Origin: an uncultured Lachnospiraceae bacterium
Lineage (GTDB): Bacteria > Bacillota > Clostridia > Lachnospirales > Lachnospiraceae
Length of the DNA stretch: 64,000 nt
Reading direction: 5' to 3'
NCBI GenBank assembly: GCA_905234245.1
Contig: CAJOGN010000026.1
Coordinates: forward strand, 1-64,000
Positions 48,209 to 58,299 of this stretch are shown here, in pieces (positions within the stretch are counted from its first letter, which is position 1; every line of letters begins with the position of its first letter). The position numbers and the translations under genes were made by a program. The notes under the pieces were generated by a model. The model was given only the letters and a program-made list of their open reading frames with translations, did no database searches and was not told where the DNA came from.

Positions 48209-49098
48209 TATTTGTCACCTCCACAATTTCCGCAACCACCATGGTGGGTATCTCCTTCTTGTAACTGTAGCATCTTCCTTCCTTCTTCAGTCTTGTACTG
48301 AGCCGCTCTTGCCATAGCTTGTGGAAAATCTACAAGATGACCATCAAATTCAGGTCCATCAACACAGGCGAATTTCACTTCATCTCCTACCATTAATCTA
48401 CATGCTCCACACATACCTGTTCCATCAACCATAATAGGGTTCATAGAAACGATTGTGTGTATTCCTAGCTCCTTGGTCAAGAGACATACGAACTTCATCA
48501 TAATCATAGGTCCAATTGCAACGCAGTGGTCATATGTCTTGCCTTCATCAACAAGGGCTTGAAGCTTTTGACATCCATTACCATGGAAGCCGTAAGAGCC
48601 GTCATCGGTAGCCAGATATAATTCAGTTGCCACGCTTCTCATCTCATCTTCATAGAAGATTAAGTCTTTAGTTCTTGCACCAATTATAACAGTAGAATCC
48701 ACACCATGTTCTTTTAACCATTTTACCTGTGGATATACCGGCGCTGTTCCAACACCACCTGCAATAAATATTATCTTCTTTTTCTTGACCTCTTCTAGAT
48801 TCTCCTCTAAGCAAAGGTCTGATGCATTGCCAAGAGGACCTACAAAATCTTCAAAGCCATCGCCCTCATTTAAGTCAACCATTCTTGTAGTCGATGCACC
48901 AACTGCTTGAAATACAATTGTAATCGTTCCTTTCTGTCTGTCGTAATCACAGATTGTAAGAGGTATTCTCTCCCCCACATCATCAATCTTGACAATAACA
49001 AACTGTCCTGGAAGACATGAATGTGCAACACGAGGTGCTTCTACATCCATAAGATAAATCTTATCAGACAGCTTTTCCTTTCTAACAATTTTATACAT
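48208..49098 (-). CDS. NfnA-like sulfide dehydrogenase/ferredoxin-NADP reductase subunit
   Basis: MYKIVRKEKLSDKIYLMDVEAPRVAHSCLPGQFVIVKIDDVGERIPLTICDYD; GGVGTAPVYPQVKWLKE; MCGACRLMVGDEVKFACVDGPEFDGHLVDF. Confidence 0.9.
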   Translation of the reverse strand: MYKIVRKEKLSDKIYLMDVEAPRVAHSCLPGQFVIVKIDDVGERIPLTICDYDRQKGTITIVFQAVGASTTRMVDLNEGDGFEDFVGPLGNASDLCLEENLEEVKKKKIIFIAGGVGTAPVYPQVKWLKEHGVDSTVIIGARTKDLIFYEDEMRSVATELYLATDDGSYGFHGNGCQKLQALVDEGKTYDHCVAIGPMIMMKFVCLLTKELGIHTIVSMNPIMVDGTGMCGACRLMVGDEVKFACVDGPEFDGHLVDFPQAMARAAQYKTEEGRKMLQLQEGDTHHGGCGNCGGDK

Positions 49099-49126
49099 AG
49101 TAACCTCCTTCTTTTATGTGAAAATT

Positions 49127-50089
49127 CTAACTAAAGTAAACTAATTCATCTTCCTTTGTAGCTGGCGGAGTTGCAGGCTTAACCTCTATTGGATACAGGA
49201 CTGGGCCTTTGCCTTTGTATTCCTTCATAAACTCCGTTTTTATCTCTGCTGTGATATCCACCCAGCTTCTGTGCTTCATTTCCTTGGCATCCTTGTATTT
49301 TGCAATAATTCCAAGGAACTGTATGTCTTCAATACAACATGTCATGGCGAACCTGCCTGGCACAAATGTATTCTTCTTCAACTTGCCATCTTCAGGATTG
49401 TATACATAACCTAAGAAATGTACCTTCTTACCATTATATTTCTTATAATTATCCATAACATCCATAAACCACAGAGCATAATCAGCATCTGTTATCTCAA
49501 TAATGTCTGCATCAATATCGAACGGCAATTCTTCAGGTCTGTCATCTACAGTACCGTCAGCCCTCTCATATACAATCTGGGCTGGCCTGTTGAAGTTCTT
49601 AATATTGGCACGAAACTTTGCCTTAGGAGTATTATCATCACATCTATTGAATACTACAACATCTGACTTGAACAGCTGCTCTTGCATTAGAGTTCGCATA
49701 TTCTTCATATACATTTCAAATGTAGTTGAATCAACAGGAGACAGAATCTGAACAATAGTCCATCCTTCTGGGAACTCCATCTCAAATAATGGAGCCACCT
49801 CCCAGGTTCCGTTATATTCAATAAAGACTGCCTCAGGATTATATTCCTCTTTGAACTTCTCTAGGGTTTCTTTATTGAAATCCTCTTCTTCTTCAATTGT
49901 AACAATATCTGCTCCATAGCTTTTGATCTTATCAATATCATATTCTTCTTCACCGTCTTCACAGCAAATGATTAAGAACTTGCCACATTCATTAGCAAAG
50001 CCATTGAGAAACAAGGTCTCCTTAATCATTGATGTCTTACCGGCATCCATAAAACCAGTAAACAGATATAATAATGTCTCATCCGACAT
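49127..50089 (-). CDS. COG0523-like GTPase with C-terminal TIGR03943/DUF1980-like domain
   Basis: Walker A-like GFMDAGKTS; C-terminal VHFLGYVYNPEDGKLKKNTFVPGRFAMTCCIEDIQFLGIIAKY. Confidence 0.75.
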   Translation of the reverse strand: MSDETLLYLFTGFMDAGKTSMIKETLFLNGFANECGKFLIICCEDGEEEYDIDKIKSYGADIVTIEEEEDFNKETLEKFKEEYNPEAVFIEYNGTWEVAPLFEMEFPEGWTIVQILSPVDSTTFEMYMKNMRTLMQEQLFKSDVVVFNRCDDNTPKAKFRANIKNFNRPAQIVYERADGTVDDRPEELPFDIDADIIEITDADYALWFMDVMDNYKKYNGKKVHFLGYVYNPEDGKLKKNTFVPGRFAMTCCIEDIQFLGIIAKYKDAKEMKHRSWVDITAEIKTEFMKEYKGKGPVLYPIEVKPATPPATKEDELVYFS

Positions 50090-50122
50090 AGTTAATCACC
50101 TCTTATATTGTAATTACCTTGA

Positions 50123-51186
50123 TTAGTTAATTCCGAATAATTCTAATAGCTTATCTTCTTCAACATCTGTACCTATTACAACAAGCTTACCTGTGTAATC
50201 AGGCTCACCCTCTCTAAGCTCATATTCACCATCAACAAGGTCGAAGTAAATCCATGTGCCGTCAGTTGAAGGAACCATTCCCTTTGATCTTATAATTGTT
50301 CCATACTCTGTTGTCTCAACAAACTTCTTCATGGCATTCTCAATTGTTGATTTCTCGAACTTATGAGGTGTCTCCTTGCCCCAGCTTGTGAATATATCAT
50401 CAGCATGATGATGGTGATGATGTTCATGATCGTGGTCGTGTCATGATGGTGTTCATGCTCGTGGTCATGGTCGTGGTCATGATGGTGTTCATGCTCATGC
50501 TCATGCTCATGGTCGTGGTCATGATGATGCTCGTGCTCATGCTCTTCATGAAGCTCTTCTGCTAATTCTTTCATATCAGAATTAAGATTATTCTGACCTT
50601 CAAGAACCTTAGCAATTGCCTCACCACTAATCTCATTCCAAGGAGTTGTTATAATAGCAGCCTTAGGATTAAGAGCCTGAATATCCTTAACACATTTCTC
50701 AACTACATCATCCTTAGCCTTCTGTGTACGAGAAAGAACAACTGTTGTTGCACATTCAATCTGATTATTGAAAAACTCTCCAAATGCCTTCATCTGCTTA
50801 GATGCCTTAAGAGCATTTACAACAGTAACAAGTGCATTCAGCTTAACATCCTCTTCCTTCTCAATATCAATAACAGAAGTCATAACATCAGATAACTTAC
50901 CAACACCTGATGGCTCAATTAAGATTCGATCAGGAGTAAATCTCTCAATTACCTCATGAAGATTCTTAGAAAAATCACCAACAAGAGAACAGCAGATGCA
51001 TCCAGAATTCATCTCACTAATCTCAATTCCTGCATCCTTAAGGAATCCACCGTCGATTCCAACCTCACCGAATTCATTCTCAATAAGTACAAGCTTCTCT
51101 CCAACATATACTTCATCAATCATCTTCTTAATAAATGTTGTCTTACCTGCACCTAAGAATCCTGATATAATGTCAATTTTTGTCAT
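50123..51186 (-). pseudogene. COG0523 (CobW-like) metallochaperone GTPase split by a 1-nt frameshift in its His/Asp/Glu repeat
   Basis: ORF 50329-51231 (MTKIDIISGFLGAGKTT..GCICC..) ends in an out-of-frame tail; the other frame reads HDHDHEHHHHHHADDIFTSWGKETPHKFEKSTIENAMKKFVETTEYG... into ORF 50123-50332. Adding 1 nt restores a 354-aa protein. Confidence 0.88.
50400..50546 (-). repeat. Low-complexity CAT/CAC-GAT/GAC-GAG/GAA repeat encoding a His/Asp/Glu-rich metal-binding-like tract
   Basis: Translation EEHEHEHHHDHDHEHEHEHEHHHDHDHDHEHEHHHD. Confidence 0.95.
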
Positions 51187-51342
51187 AATATTCGCCTTCT
51201 TTCTATAAAACCGTATAATACAGTTTGCCATTTTACAATCTTCAATATTATAGCACTTTATGGCCTAAAAAAATAGCCAATAACTAAATATATGATATAA
51301 TCTCAATATACAGATTAGTTAAAAATACTAGGAGGATTAACT

Positions 51343-51978
51343 ATGCCTAAGAATAAACACAACCAAATAATTATTGATAATCTAATTAAGAATCTTAAGA
51401 AACGTCATATGGAGGGACATTTCTTCAATGACAAGGATGAGCTTCTTGCCTATCTTGATGGTGAAATAAAGAATAGCGAAGTCATTGCAAGTGGCGGTTC
51501 TGTTACACTGAAGGAATTAGGTGTAATCGACTATATCAAGGGTCGTAACGACTTAGAATATCTAGACAGAAATAATGGCAAGAACAGAGAAGAGGTTCTT
51601 GATATTATGAGACAGGCCTTTAATAGCGACAGCTATTTCTTAAGCACTAACGCTATTACAAGAGACGGTGTCCTCGTTAATATTGACGGTAATGGCAACC
51701 GTCTTAGCGCCTTAATCTTCGGTCCTAAGAAGGTGTATGTCATCTGCGGAACTAACAAGATATGTGATGATGTTGATAGTGCATATCAGCGTGTTAAGAA
51801 TATCGCTTCACCACCTAATTGTATTAGATTAGAGAAGAAAACGCCTTGTGCTACTACTGGCAAATGCGAGAACTGCCTTTCCCCTGATTGTATCTGCAAC
51901 CAGGTCGTATTTACACGCAATTCTCGTGACGAGGGAAGAATCAAGGTGCTTATAGTTGATGGTGAGTGGGGATATTAG
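51343..51978 (+). CDS. LUD domain (lactate-utilisation-like) protein
   Basis: NSEVIASGGSVTLKELGVIDYIKGR...YFLSTNAITRDGVLVNIDGNGNRLSALIFGPKKVYVICGTNKI. Confidence 0.88.
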   Translation: MPKNKHNQIIIDNLIKNLKKRHMEGHFFNDKDELLAYLDGEIKNSEVIASGGSVTLKELGVIDYIKGRNDLEYLDRNNGKNREEVLDIMRQAFNSDSYFLSTNAITRDGVLVNIDGNGNRLSALIFGPKKVYVICGTNKICDDVDSAYQRVKNIASPPNCIRLEKKTPCATTGKCENCLSPDCICNQVVFTRNSRDEGRIKVLIVDGEWGY

Positions 51979-51984
51979 AATAAT

Positions 51985-52800
51985 ATGATAATTAAGATTG
52001 ATGATTATTTTGATTTAGACAGGATAATAGATAGTGGTCAGACATTTCGCGCACGCAAAATTGATGATAACTTGTATCGTTTTATTAGTCTTAGAAATGT
52101 ACTGTATATATCTAAGTCTTCTTCTGACAACAACAGCTACAATGTGTCCTGTAGCAAAAGTGAGTGGTCCAATTATTGGTACAGCTATTTTGACTTAGAC
52201 AGGAGCTACAAGAATATTATCCCTGAAGAAGACTTTACTAAGAAATGCTATGACTACTCAAAGGGAATTAGAATTCTAAGACAGGAACCCTTTGAGATGC
52301 TAATATCATTCATCATATCCCAGAGAAAATCAATTCCTGCAATTCGAACATCAATCGAACTAATATGTACTAGTTTTGGGACACCTATTCATACGTCACA
52401 GGGAGAGGACTTATATTTATTTCCTACTGTTAATGAGTTTACATCTAATAATTCTAATGCATTATCTGATTGTAAGCTAGGCTATCGCCTGCCTTATATT
52501 GAGGATGCAATTACTACTATTGCTAACAATCCACATTTCTTAGATGATGGATATAATATGAGTGACGAAGAATTACTAGAACACTTGATGAAAGTAAAGG
52601 GTGTGGGCATCAAGGTTGCTAATTGTGTAGCATTATTTGCCTATAACAGACTATCTCTAGCCCCTGTTGATACCTGGATAAATAAAATTATTGACACAAA
52701 ATATAACGGCATATCACCATTTGAAGAATATGGTGATAATGCCGGTATTATACAACAATATATGTTCTATTATGCAATAACCCATAAGGATGAATTCTGA
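51985..52800 (+). CDS. OGG1-type 8-oxoguanine DNA glycosylase
   Basis: DSGQTFRARK, ISFIISQRKSIPAIRTSIELI, HhH-GPD KGVGIKVANCVALFAYNRLSLAPVDTWI with Lys and Asp retained. Confidence 0.9.
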   Translation: MIIKIDDYFDLDRIIDSGQTFRARKIDDNLYRFISLRNVLYISKSSSDNNSYNVSCSKSEWSNYWYSYFDLDRSYKNIIPEEDFTKKCYDYSKGIRILRQEPFEMLISFIISQRKSIPAIRTSIELICTSFGTPIHTSQGEDLYLFPTVNEFTSNNSNALSDCKLGYRLPYIEDAITTIANNPHFLDDGYNMSDEELLEHLMKVKGVGIKVANCVALFAYNRLSLAPVDTWINKIIDTKYNGISPFEEYGDNAGIIQQYMFYYAITHKDEF

Positions 52801-52802
52801 CC

Positions 52803-54122
52803 TTATGGGTCTATTTCTCTTAATTGATATTCTGTATCATCATCTATAATTGCTACCATCACATCTGCTATCTCAGGTGAGAAATGATTGCCCCTGCATC
52901 TTATTATCTCTTCCCTAACCTCTGCTTGAGGCTTTGGATAAGAATATGAACGATGAGAGGTCATGGCATCATAGCAATCTGCAAGACATATTATTCTTGC
53001 ATTCTCAGGGATTTCTTCTCCCTTTAGGCCATCTGGATAGCCTGTTCCATCGTATTTCTCATGATGCGACCTTGCAACAGTAGCAAGCTCAGGAATCTCC
53101 TTAATTGACTTAAGTATGTCATATCCTGCAATTGTATGGGATTTGATAATATCGAATTCTTCCTTGGTAAGCTTGCCCTTCTTGTTAAGAATCTCGGCCC
53201 GAATACCTATCTTACCCACATCGTGAAGAAGTCCCATACAGTATATATCCTCCTGCTCCTTTTCAGACTTTCCTAGTCTTTTTGCAATTTCCATACCGTA
53301 TTTCGCAACACGAAGAGAATGACCATTAGTATAGTGGTCCTTAGCATCTATTGCCTGTGATAAGGCATACATAACCTCCTTAGATAAATTGGCCTTCGCA
53401 TTAGCTACAGCTTCCTTCTCTCTCGACTCCTGCAGCTGCTCCATGGTATCAATTAGCTGCTCATAATATGGCGTCTCCATAGAGAAATATATGACAAGGA
53501 GACCAATGGATGCTATGTAAAATGTTATTAGTATATCGTCGAAGAATAACATTTGCAATATAAAGCATATTCCAGACAGAATAATGGCAATTATCATTGC
53601 AATTACCTGGTTTCGGCGATAATTGCGCCAATGGACGAACATATATATGCTACCTATTATAAAGAACAATATAGGGAATACATACGCCACAAGTAGGAAT
53701 AATTCCTTATGTATATAATTGCCTGCACTATCATATTCGAATACGAGCCTTGTTAATGGATTAGTAAGAAGTAGCAGATAATCTATTATTAGTAATATAT
53801 GAACAACTATATGTCTAGCCTTGAATTCGCCTCTTACATAGGTATAAATATACCAAATAAACGCAACTCCACTTAAAGCAGCCAACATAGAATCAACCGT
53901 ATTGAATATATAATGAACCGCATTCGGTACAGCAGCCTTCGCACTGGTAACAACAGCAGTAGCAACATCAACTGTAGTTGCAAGGGTAACTATTACTGCA
54001 AAACGCTTCAATGCCACATTTGTCGGCGTCTTCTTCTTGTGTCTCAAGAATATAAACAGGCAAATAACAATATCTAGCGGTATAGCTGCCATTTCGAAGA
54101 AAAGATTGTACTCTAATTCCAT
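52803..54122 (-). CDS. Membrane HD-GYP domain protein (putative c-di-GMP phosphodiesterase)
   Basis: Seven or so TM N-terminus; LLHDVGKIGI, HHEKYDGTGYPDGLKGEEIPENARIICLADCYDAMTSHRSY. Confidence 0.92.
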   Translation of the reverse strand: MELEYNLFFEMAAIPLDIVICLFIFLRHKKKTPTNVALKRFAVIVTLATTVDVATAVVTSAKAAVPNAVHYIFNTVDSMLAALSGVAFIWYIYTYVRGEFKARHIVVHILLIIDYLLLLTNPLTRLVFEYDSAGNYIHKELFLLVAYVFPILFFIIGSIYMFVHWRNYRRNQVIAMIIAIILSGICFILQMLFFDDILITFYIASIGLLVIYFSMETPYYEQLIDTMEQLQESREKEAVANAKANLSKEVMYALSQAIDAKDHYTNGHSLRVAKYGMEIAKRLGKSEKEQEDIYCMGLLHDVGKIGIRAEILNKKGKLTKEEFDIIKSHTIAGYDILKSIKEIPELATVARSHHEKYDGTGYPDGLKGEEIPENARIICLADCYDAMTSHRSYSYPKPQAEVREEIIRCRGNHFSPEIADVMVAIIDDDTEYQLREIDP

Positions 54123-54153
54123 CCTAAAATCCCCAGTTTAACTTTATTATATA

Positions 54154-54185
54154 ATCAAAAGAAAAGCCCGATAAAAATCGGGCTT
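54154..54185 (-). terminator. Rho-independent terminator of the hydrogenase-MCP gene
   Basis: Minus strand AAGCCCGAT-TTTT-ATCGGGCTTTTCTTTT. Confidence 0.88.
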
Positions 54186-54212
54186 AGTCTTTATTAACAA
54201 GATTATTATCTA

Positions 54213-56144
54213 TTACTCGTCATGAATAATCTGCTCAAGTGATTCTTTAACACCCTCAACAACATTATATACTTCTTCAATATGACCTTCTGTTGCTTCA
54301 GCTGCCTCAGCAAGTCCCTTAACATTATTAAGAATATCAGTAACTATAGCATTAATATTAGCAGCCTGAGACTTAACATTCTCCATCTCCTGACGGATAT
54401 CCTGGTTATTATCATTAGAATCAGTAGCTGTAGCATTAGAATTCTCAGCCAGGTTCTTAATCTCATCTGCAACAACGGCAAATCCCTTACCTGCTTCACC
54501 TGCACGAGCAGCCTCAATAGAAGCGTTAAGCGCAAGCAAGTTAGTCTGAGCTGAAATACTAATAACAGCATCATTGTTAGAATCAAGCTTCTCAATCAAT
54601 CCACCGATACTAACAAGAGCTTCCTGCATCTTATCAGAATATCCACGCATCTCATCAATAGAAACCATAATAGAATCAATTTGTTCGCTATCATTCTTGG
54701 CAGATTGTTCAATATTATCAATAGAACCTATCATCTGCTTGAAGTCTTCATCCATCTGATTAATAACTTCTTCTGTCTTATTATTAGACGCTTCTCTTTG
54801 TAATTGAATCTCTTCTAGAAGCTTCTCATTATCTTCTCTTTCCTTCTGAGCAACATCCTTAACATAATGAACACAATTCTCCTTACAGTTGAAGCCATTA
54901 TGAATTGCATATACCATTTCAGTACATGTATCATATCCACAACCACTACAATTGATGCTACGCTTCTCCTCTGTATCCTTCATCATCTCATTAAAGAGTG
55001 CCTCTTTCTCAGCCTCTGTCGGGATACTGTATTTAACGAGATTGCTCTTATCATTGTATTTTCTGATAAAATCATGATAATCGAGCTTGGCAAATTGCTT
55101 ATTAAGAGCCGCAAGTCTCTTCTCAGGCGTCGTCTGCTTAGCCCAAGGCGACTTCTTGTTGGTATTTTTACTCTCTTCTTCTATAATTAACGCATTATAG
55201 TAATTGTTTTCCTTGTCATTATTCTTCTCTTCTATACCGGTTCCGTAGAGACATCCTCCGCTACAGTTAAGAACATCTATTAAGAAATAAGGAAGCCCGT
55301 TCTTAACATCATCTTTATTCTTCTCCAGGAAGCGATATAGATTACCTTCACCTCTTATATCACGAATCTTCTTGTCATCGCCACATAGCCACTTAACATT
55401 CTCACCTAGTCCACCCGGCATAGGATAGAACGAACCAAGACCATATTCAATCTCATCCGAACAAGGCTGACCATTAGGAATAGGATTCTCACTAAGATAC
55501 TTCATAAGATGGTCAAATGTAATATTGTATGACACAATTCCGTCGGTATTAGGGTCTTCTATCTCATTCTTCTTAGCGATACAAGGGCTGATGAACGCAA
55601 GCTTATCAGTCACATTCATATACTTCTTAGCATATATAGCACCACACATCATGGGCGAATGAATAGGCATAAGCTTAGGAAGAAGCTCAGGTGTATATCT
55701 CTCTATATAACCTACTGCCGCAGGACATGGCTGAGATATTGCTCCTGTATAATTATGCTCAGAAATGTACTGAATATAAGCCCATGTTGTTATATCAGCA
55801 CCAAACGAAACACTTATAATACGATTAACACCAGCCGCCTTAAGCTGTCCTAAAACACTCTCATATTCCTTATAATAGTTAGCCTTGAATGCAGGTGCCA
55901 ATAGAAGCGATATCTTCTCACCCTTCTTAAGGTCTTCGAAGAAGCGTTCAGTATCATCTTCAAATACTCTTGCATTATGCTCACAAGCATCGATACAAGC
56001 ACCACAACCTACACATCGGTCAGGATCTACTTCGATACGATTCTTGCCGTCAACAATTTCAGATACGTTAGCTCCAATACAACTGCATGCTCTGATACAT
56101 TTGTTACAGCCAACGCAATTATCATTCGTTTTTACTACTGACAT
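54213..56144 (-). CDS. [FeFe]-hydrogenase-like / 4Fe-4S / methyl-accepting chemotaxis fusion (soluble sensor)
   Basis: Two 4Fe-4S motifs ([22 protein letters not shown]); hydrogenase motifs [28 protein letters not shown]; extra Cys cluster [12 protein letters not shown] hairpin [40 protein letters not shown]. Confidence 0.93.
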   Translation of the reverse strand: MSVVKTNDNCVGCNKCIRACSCIGANVSEIVDGKNRIEVDPDRCVGCGACIDACEHNARVFEDDTERFFEDLKKGEKISLLLAPAFKANYYKEYESVLGQLKAAGVNRIISVSFGADITTWAYIQYISEHNYTGAISQPCPAAVGYIERYTPELLPKLMPIHSPMMCGAIYAKKYMNVTDKLAFISPCIAKKNEIEDPNTDGIVSYNITFDHLMKYLSENPIPNGQPCSDEIEYGLGSFYPMPGGLGENVKWLCGDDKKIRDIRGEGNLYRFLEKNKDDVKNGLPYFLIDVLNCSGGCLYGTGIEEKNNDKENNYYNALIIEEESKNTNKKSPWAKQTTPEKRLAALNKQFAKLDYHDFIRKYNDKSNLVKYSIPTEAEKEALFNEMMKDTEEKRSINCSGCGYDTCTEMVYAIHNGFNCKENCVHYVKDVAQKEREDNEKLLEEIQLQREASNNKTEEVINQMDEDFKQMIGSIDNIEQSAKNDSEQIDSIMVSIDEMRGYSDKMQEALVSIGGLIEKLDSNNDAVISISAQTNLLALNASIEAARAGEAGKGFAVVADEIKNLAENSNATATDSNDNNQDIRQEMENVKSQAANINAIVTDILNNVKGLAEAAEATEGHIEEVYNVVEGVKESLEQIIHDE

Positions 56145-56264
56145 CTTAAATCCTCCAATTTCAAGTTATAGTACTTCCCGCAAACATCAATTTCACTAAT
56201 TATATCACATCTTAACTATTATATAAGAGTTTTTTTCAAAAAACACATGTTTTTTATGCAATTT

Positions 56265-58076
56265 TTACATTTTATCCGGGGCATAAAACCCTAATAAGTC
56301 AATACAGCACTCTAATACACTTTTTGTAAGGTACAGTAATGCTATATATCCCTTCTTCTTATCCTCATCTTCGCAAGAGAGAATCTTAGTCTCATGATAG
56401 AAATGATTAAAGGCATTACATACATCATACAAAAATGCACATATCTTATGAGGAGCACTTTCATCATAGGCCGAAAGAATCGCATTCTGGAACTTTACAA
56501 GCTCTAGCATTAGCTTCTTAGAAGACTCATTATCTGGTGCATTAATATGTAGCTCGTCTGGCAAATCGTATAAAGGCTCCTTTGCATATTTATTAAGTAT
56601 AGATTTAATCGTAAGGCCTTCTAAATATTTATTAAGTATAGATTTAATCCTAACAATAGTATAGAGAATATAAGGACCCGTATTACCCTCTGACGAAGTA
56701 AATTTGTCAATGTCAAACACATAATCCTTCGAAGCCTGATTAGACAAATCACCGTACTTAATTGCTGCAAGAGACACAATACTTGCAACTTCCTTAGCTT
56801 CATCGTCTGTCATATTGTTATTATCTGTTATCTTAGAATACATTTTCTCATTAGTATCATTAAGCAGGTATTCTAATCGCATAACGCCACCATCTCTGGT
56901 CTTGAATGGTTTCCCGTCTAATCCATTCATTGTACCAAAGCCTAAGAATTCGAGACTCGTATCTTCCCTAACAATTCCAGCCTTCTTAGCGCATCTAAAT
57001 ACCTGAATAAAGTGCATTTCCTGTCTGTTATCAACCACATAGATAATCCTGTCTGGATTGTAATCATTAACTCTCCACACAAGCGTGGCAAGGTCTGTTG
57101 TAGTATATAGGCTGGCTCCATCTGACTTAAGAATCATACAAGGTGGAACCTCCTTCTTGTCAGTATCCTCCTTGACATCAACGACAAGAGCTCCCTCACT
57201 CTCATAGGCTAGTCCCTTATCCTTCATGTCCTGCACCATATCAGCAATATATTCCTGAGCGTCAGATTCACCCTTCCATAAGTCAAATGACACATTAAGC
57301 TTCTCATAGTTCTTCTTAAGGTCAGTTACGGATATTGTTAAAATATGATTTAACAAAGCCCTGTACCCTCTTCTTCCTGCCTGTAATTCCTTAGTTGCCT
57401 GAAGAGCAGCTTCCTTGTAATCATCATCTTCCTTTGATTTTCCTGAAGCAGTTGGATATATCTCTTCTAATTCAGCAAGAGTAAATGGCGCTTCATCAGG
57501 GTAATCTCCATCATAGCTCTCATCAAAATATACAAGTTCTGGCTTTCTAAGCTTAAGCTCAGTAATAATAAGCCCCATCTGAAGACCCCAATCTCCGAGA
57601 TGAACATCTCCTATTACATTATGCCCCATAAACCTTGATATTCTCTTAACACTTTCACCAATAACTGCAGAACGAAGATGGCCAACGTGAAGAGGTTTAG
57701 CAACATTAGGTCCACCGTAATCTATCATAATAGTAAGTGGCTTATTAGTTTTCTCAAGACCAAATCTCTCGTCCTTTAACATACCTCCAACGTATTCACC
57801 AAGAAATTCTTCAGCTATTCTGAAATTAAGAAAACCTGGCTTAACGGCTTCAACCTCAGAAAACATGGCATTTCCCTCTAAATACGTTACCACATCCTCA
57901 GCTATAGCTATAGGTGCCTTGTGATATTCCTTGGCAGCCGCCATTGCTCCGTTACATTGGAATTCACACAAATCAGGTCTGTTAGACAGATTAGTCTTAC
58001 CATAATCCGGATTATATCCTGCTTTATTAAATGCTTCTTTAACTTCTTCACTAATTAACTCAATTAACTGCTTCAT
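56265..58076 (-). CDS. argS: Arginyl-tRNA synthetase
   Basis: GGPNVAKPLHVGHLRSAVIGESVKRI; C-terminal GFYAPDKM. Confidence 0.96.
   Translation of the reverse strand: MKQLIELISEEVKEAFNKAGYNPDYGKTNLSNRPDLCEFQCNGAMAAAKEYHKAPIAIAEDVVTYLEGNAMFSEVEAVKPGFLNFRIAEEFLGEYVGGMLKDERFGLEKTNKPLTIMIDYGGPNVAKPLHVGHLRSAVIGESVKRISRFMGHNVIGDVHLGDWGLQMGLIITELKLRKPELVYFDESYDGDYPDEAPFTLAELEEIYPTASGKSKEDDDYKEAALQATKELQAGRRGYRALLNHILTISVTDLKKNYEKLNVSFDLWKGESDAQEYIADMVQDMKDKGLAYESEGALVVDVKEDTDKKEVPPCMILKSDGASLYTTTDLATLVWRVNDYNPDRIIYVVDNRQEMHFIQVFRCAKKAGIVREDTSLEFLGFGTMNGLDGKPFKTRDGGVMRLEYLLNDTNEKMYSKITDNNNMTDDEAKEVASIVSLAAIKYGDLSNQASKDYVFDIDKFTSSEGNTGPYILYTIVRIKSILNKYLEGLTIKSILNKYAKEPLYDLPDELHINAPDNESSKKLMLELVKFQNAILSAYDESAPHKICAFLYDVCNAFNHFYHETKILSCEDEDKKKGYIALLYLTKSVLECCIDLLGFYAPDKM
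56586..56649. repeat. 39-nt-periodic tandem duplication inside argS
   Basis: ATATTTATTAAGTATAGATTTAATC occurs exactly at 56586-56610 and 56625-56649; protein reads RIKSILNKYLEGLTIKSILNKYAKE. Confidence 0.9.
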
Positions 58077-58088
58077 CTTATTTCCCTT

Positions 58089-58259
58089 CTACTGTCTAAT
58101 ATAGATTCCCTGCTCTTCTATCCAGTCAAGCATATCCTCTTGCGCAGACGTAGTCCAATCCTCCTCATTCCTTTTTATCGCTTCTCTAGCCTGCTTACCT
58201 TTGTCATCGTCAAGAAGATCTTTTAATATCTCCTCTTTTTTCTCATCAACATTTCCCAT
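58089..58259 (-). CDS. Small acidic protein, 56 aa, unknown
   Basis: ATG at 58259 preceded by AGGAAAAAGATT; MGNVDEKKEEILKDLLDDDKGKQAREAIKRNEEDWTTSAQEDMLDWIEEQGIYIRQ. Below the ORF-track length cut-off. Confidence 0.7.
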   Translation of the reverse strand: MGNVDEKKEEILKDLLDDDKGKQAREAIKRNEEDWTTSAQEDMLDWIEEQGIYIRQ

Positions 58260-58299
58260 AATCTTTTTCCTTTCTTTTTTAAATTCTCTTTTAACTTTT

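Noticed and set aside
50400-50546. Short-period repeats as a possible CRISPR array
   Set aside because: They are codon-level His/Asp/Glu repeats in a COG0523 GTPase; no spacer structure and no cas genes.
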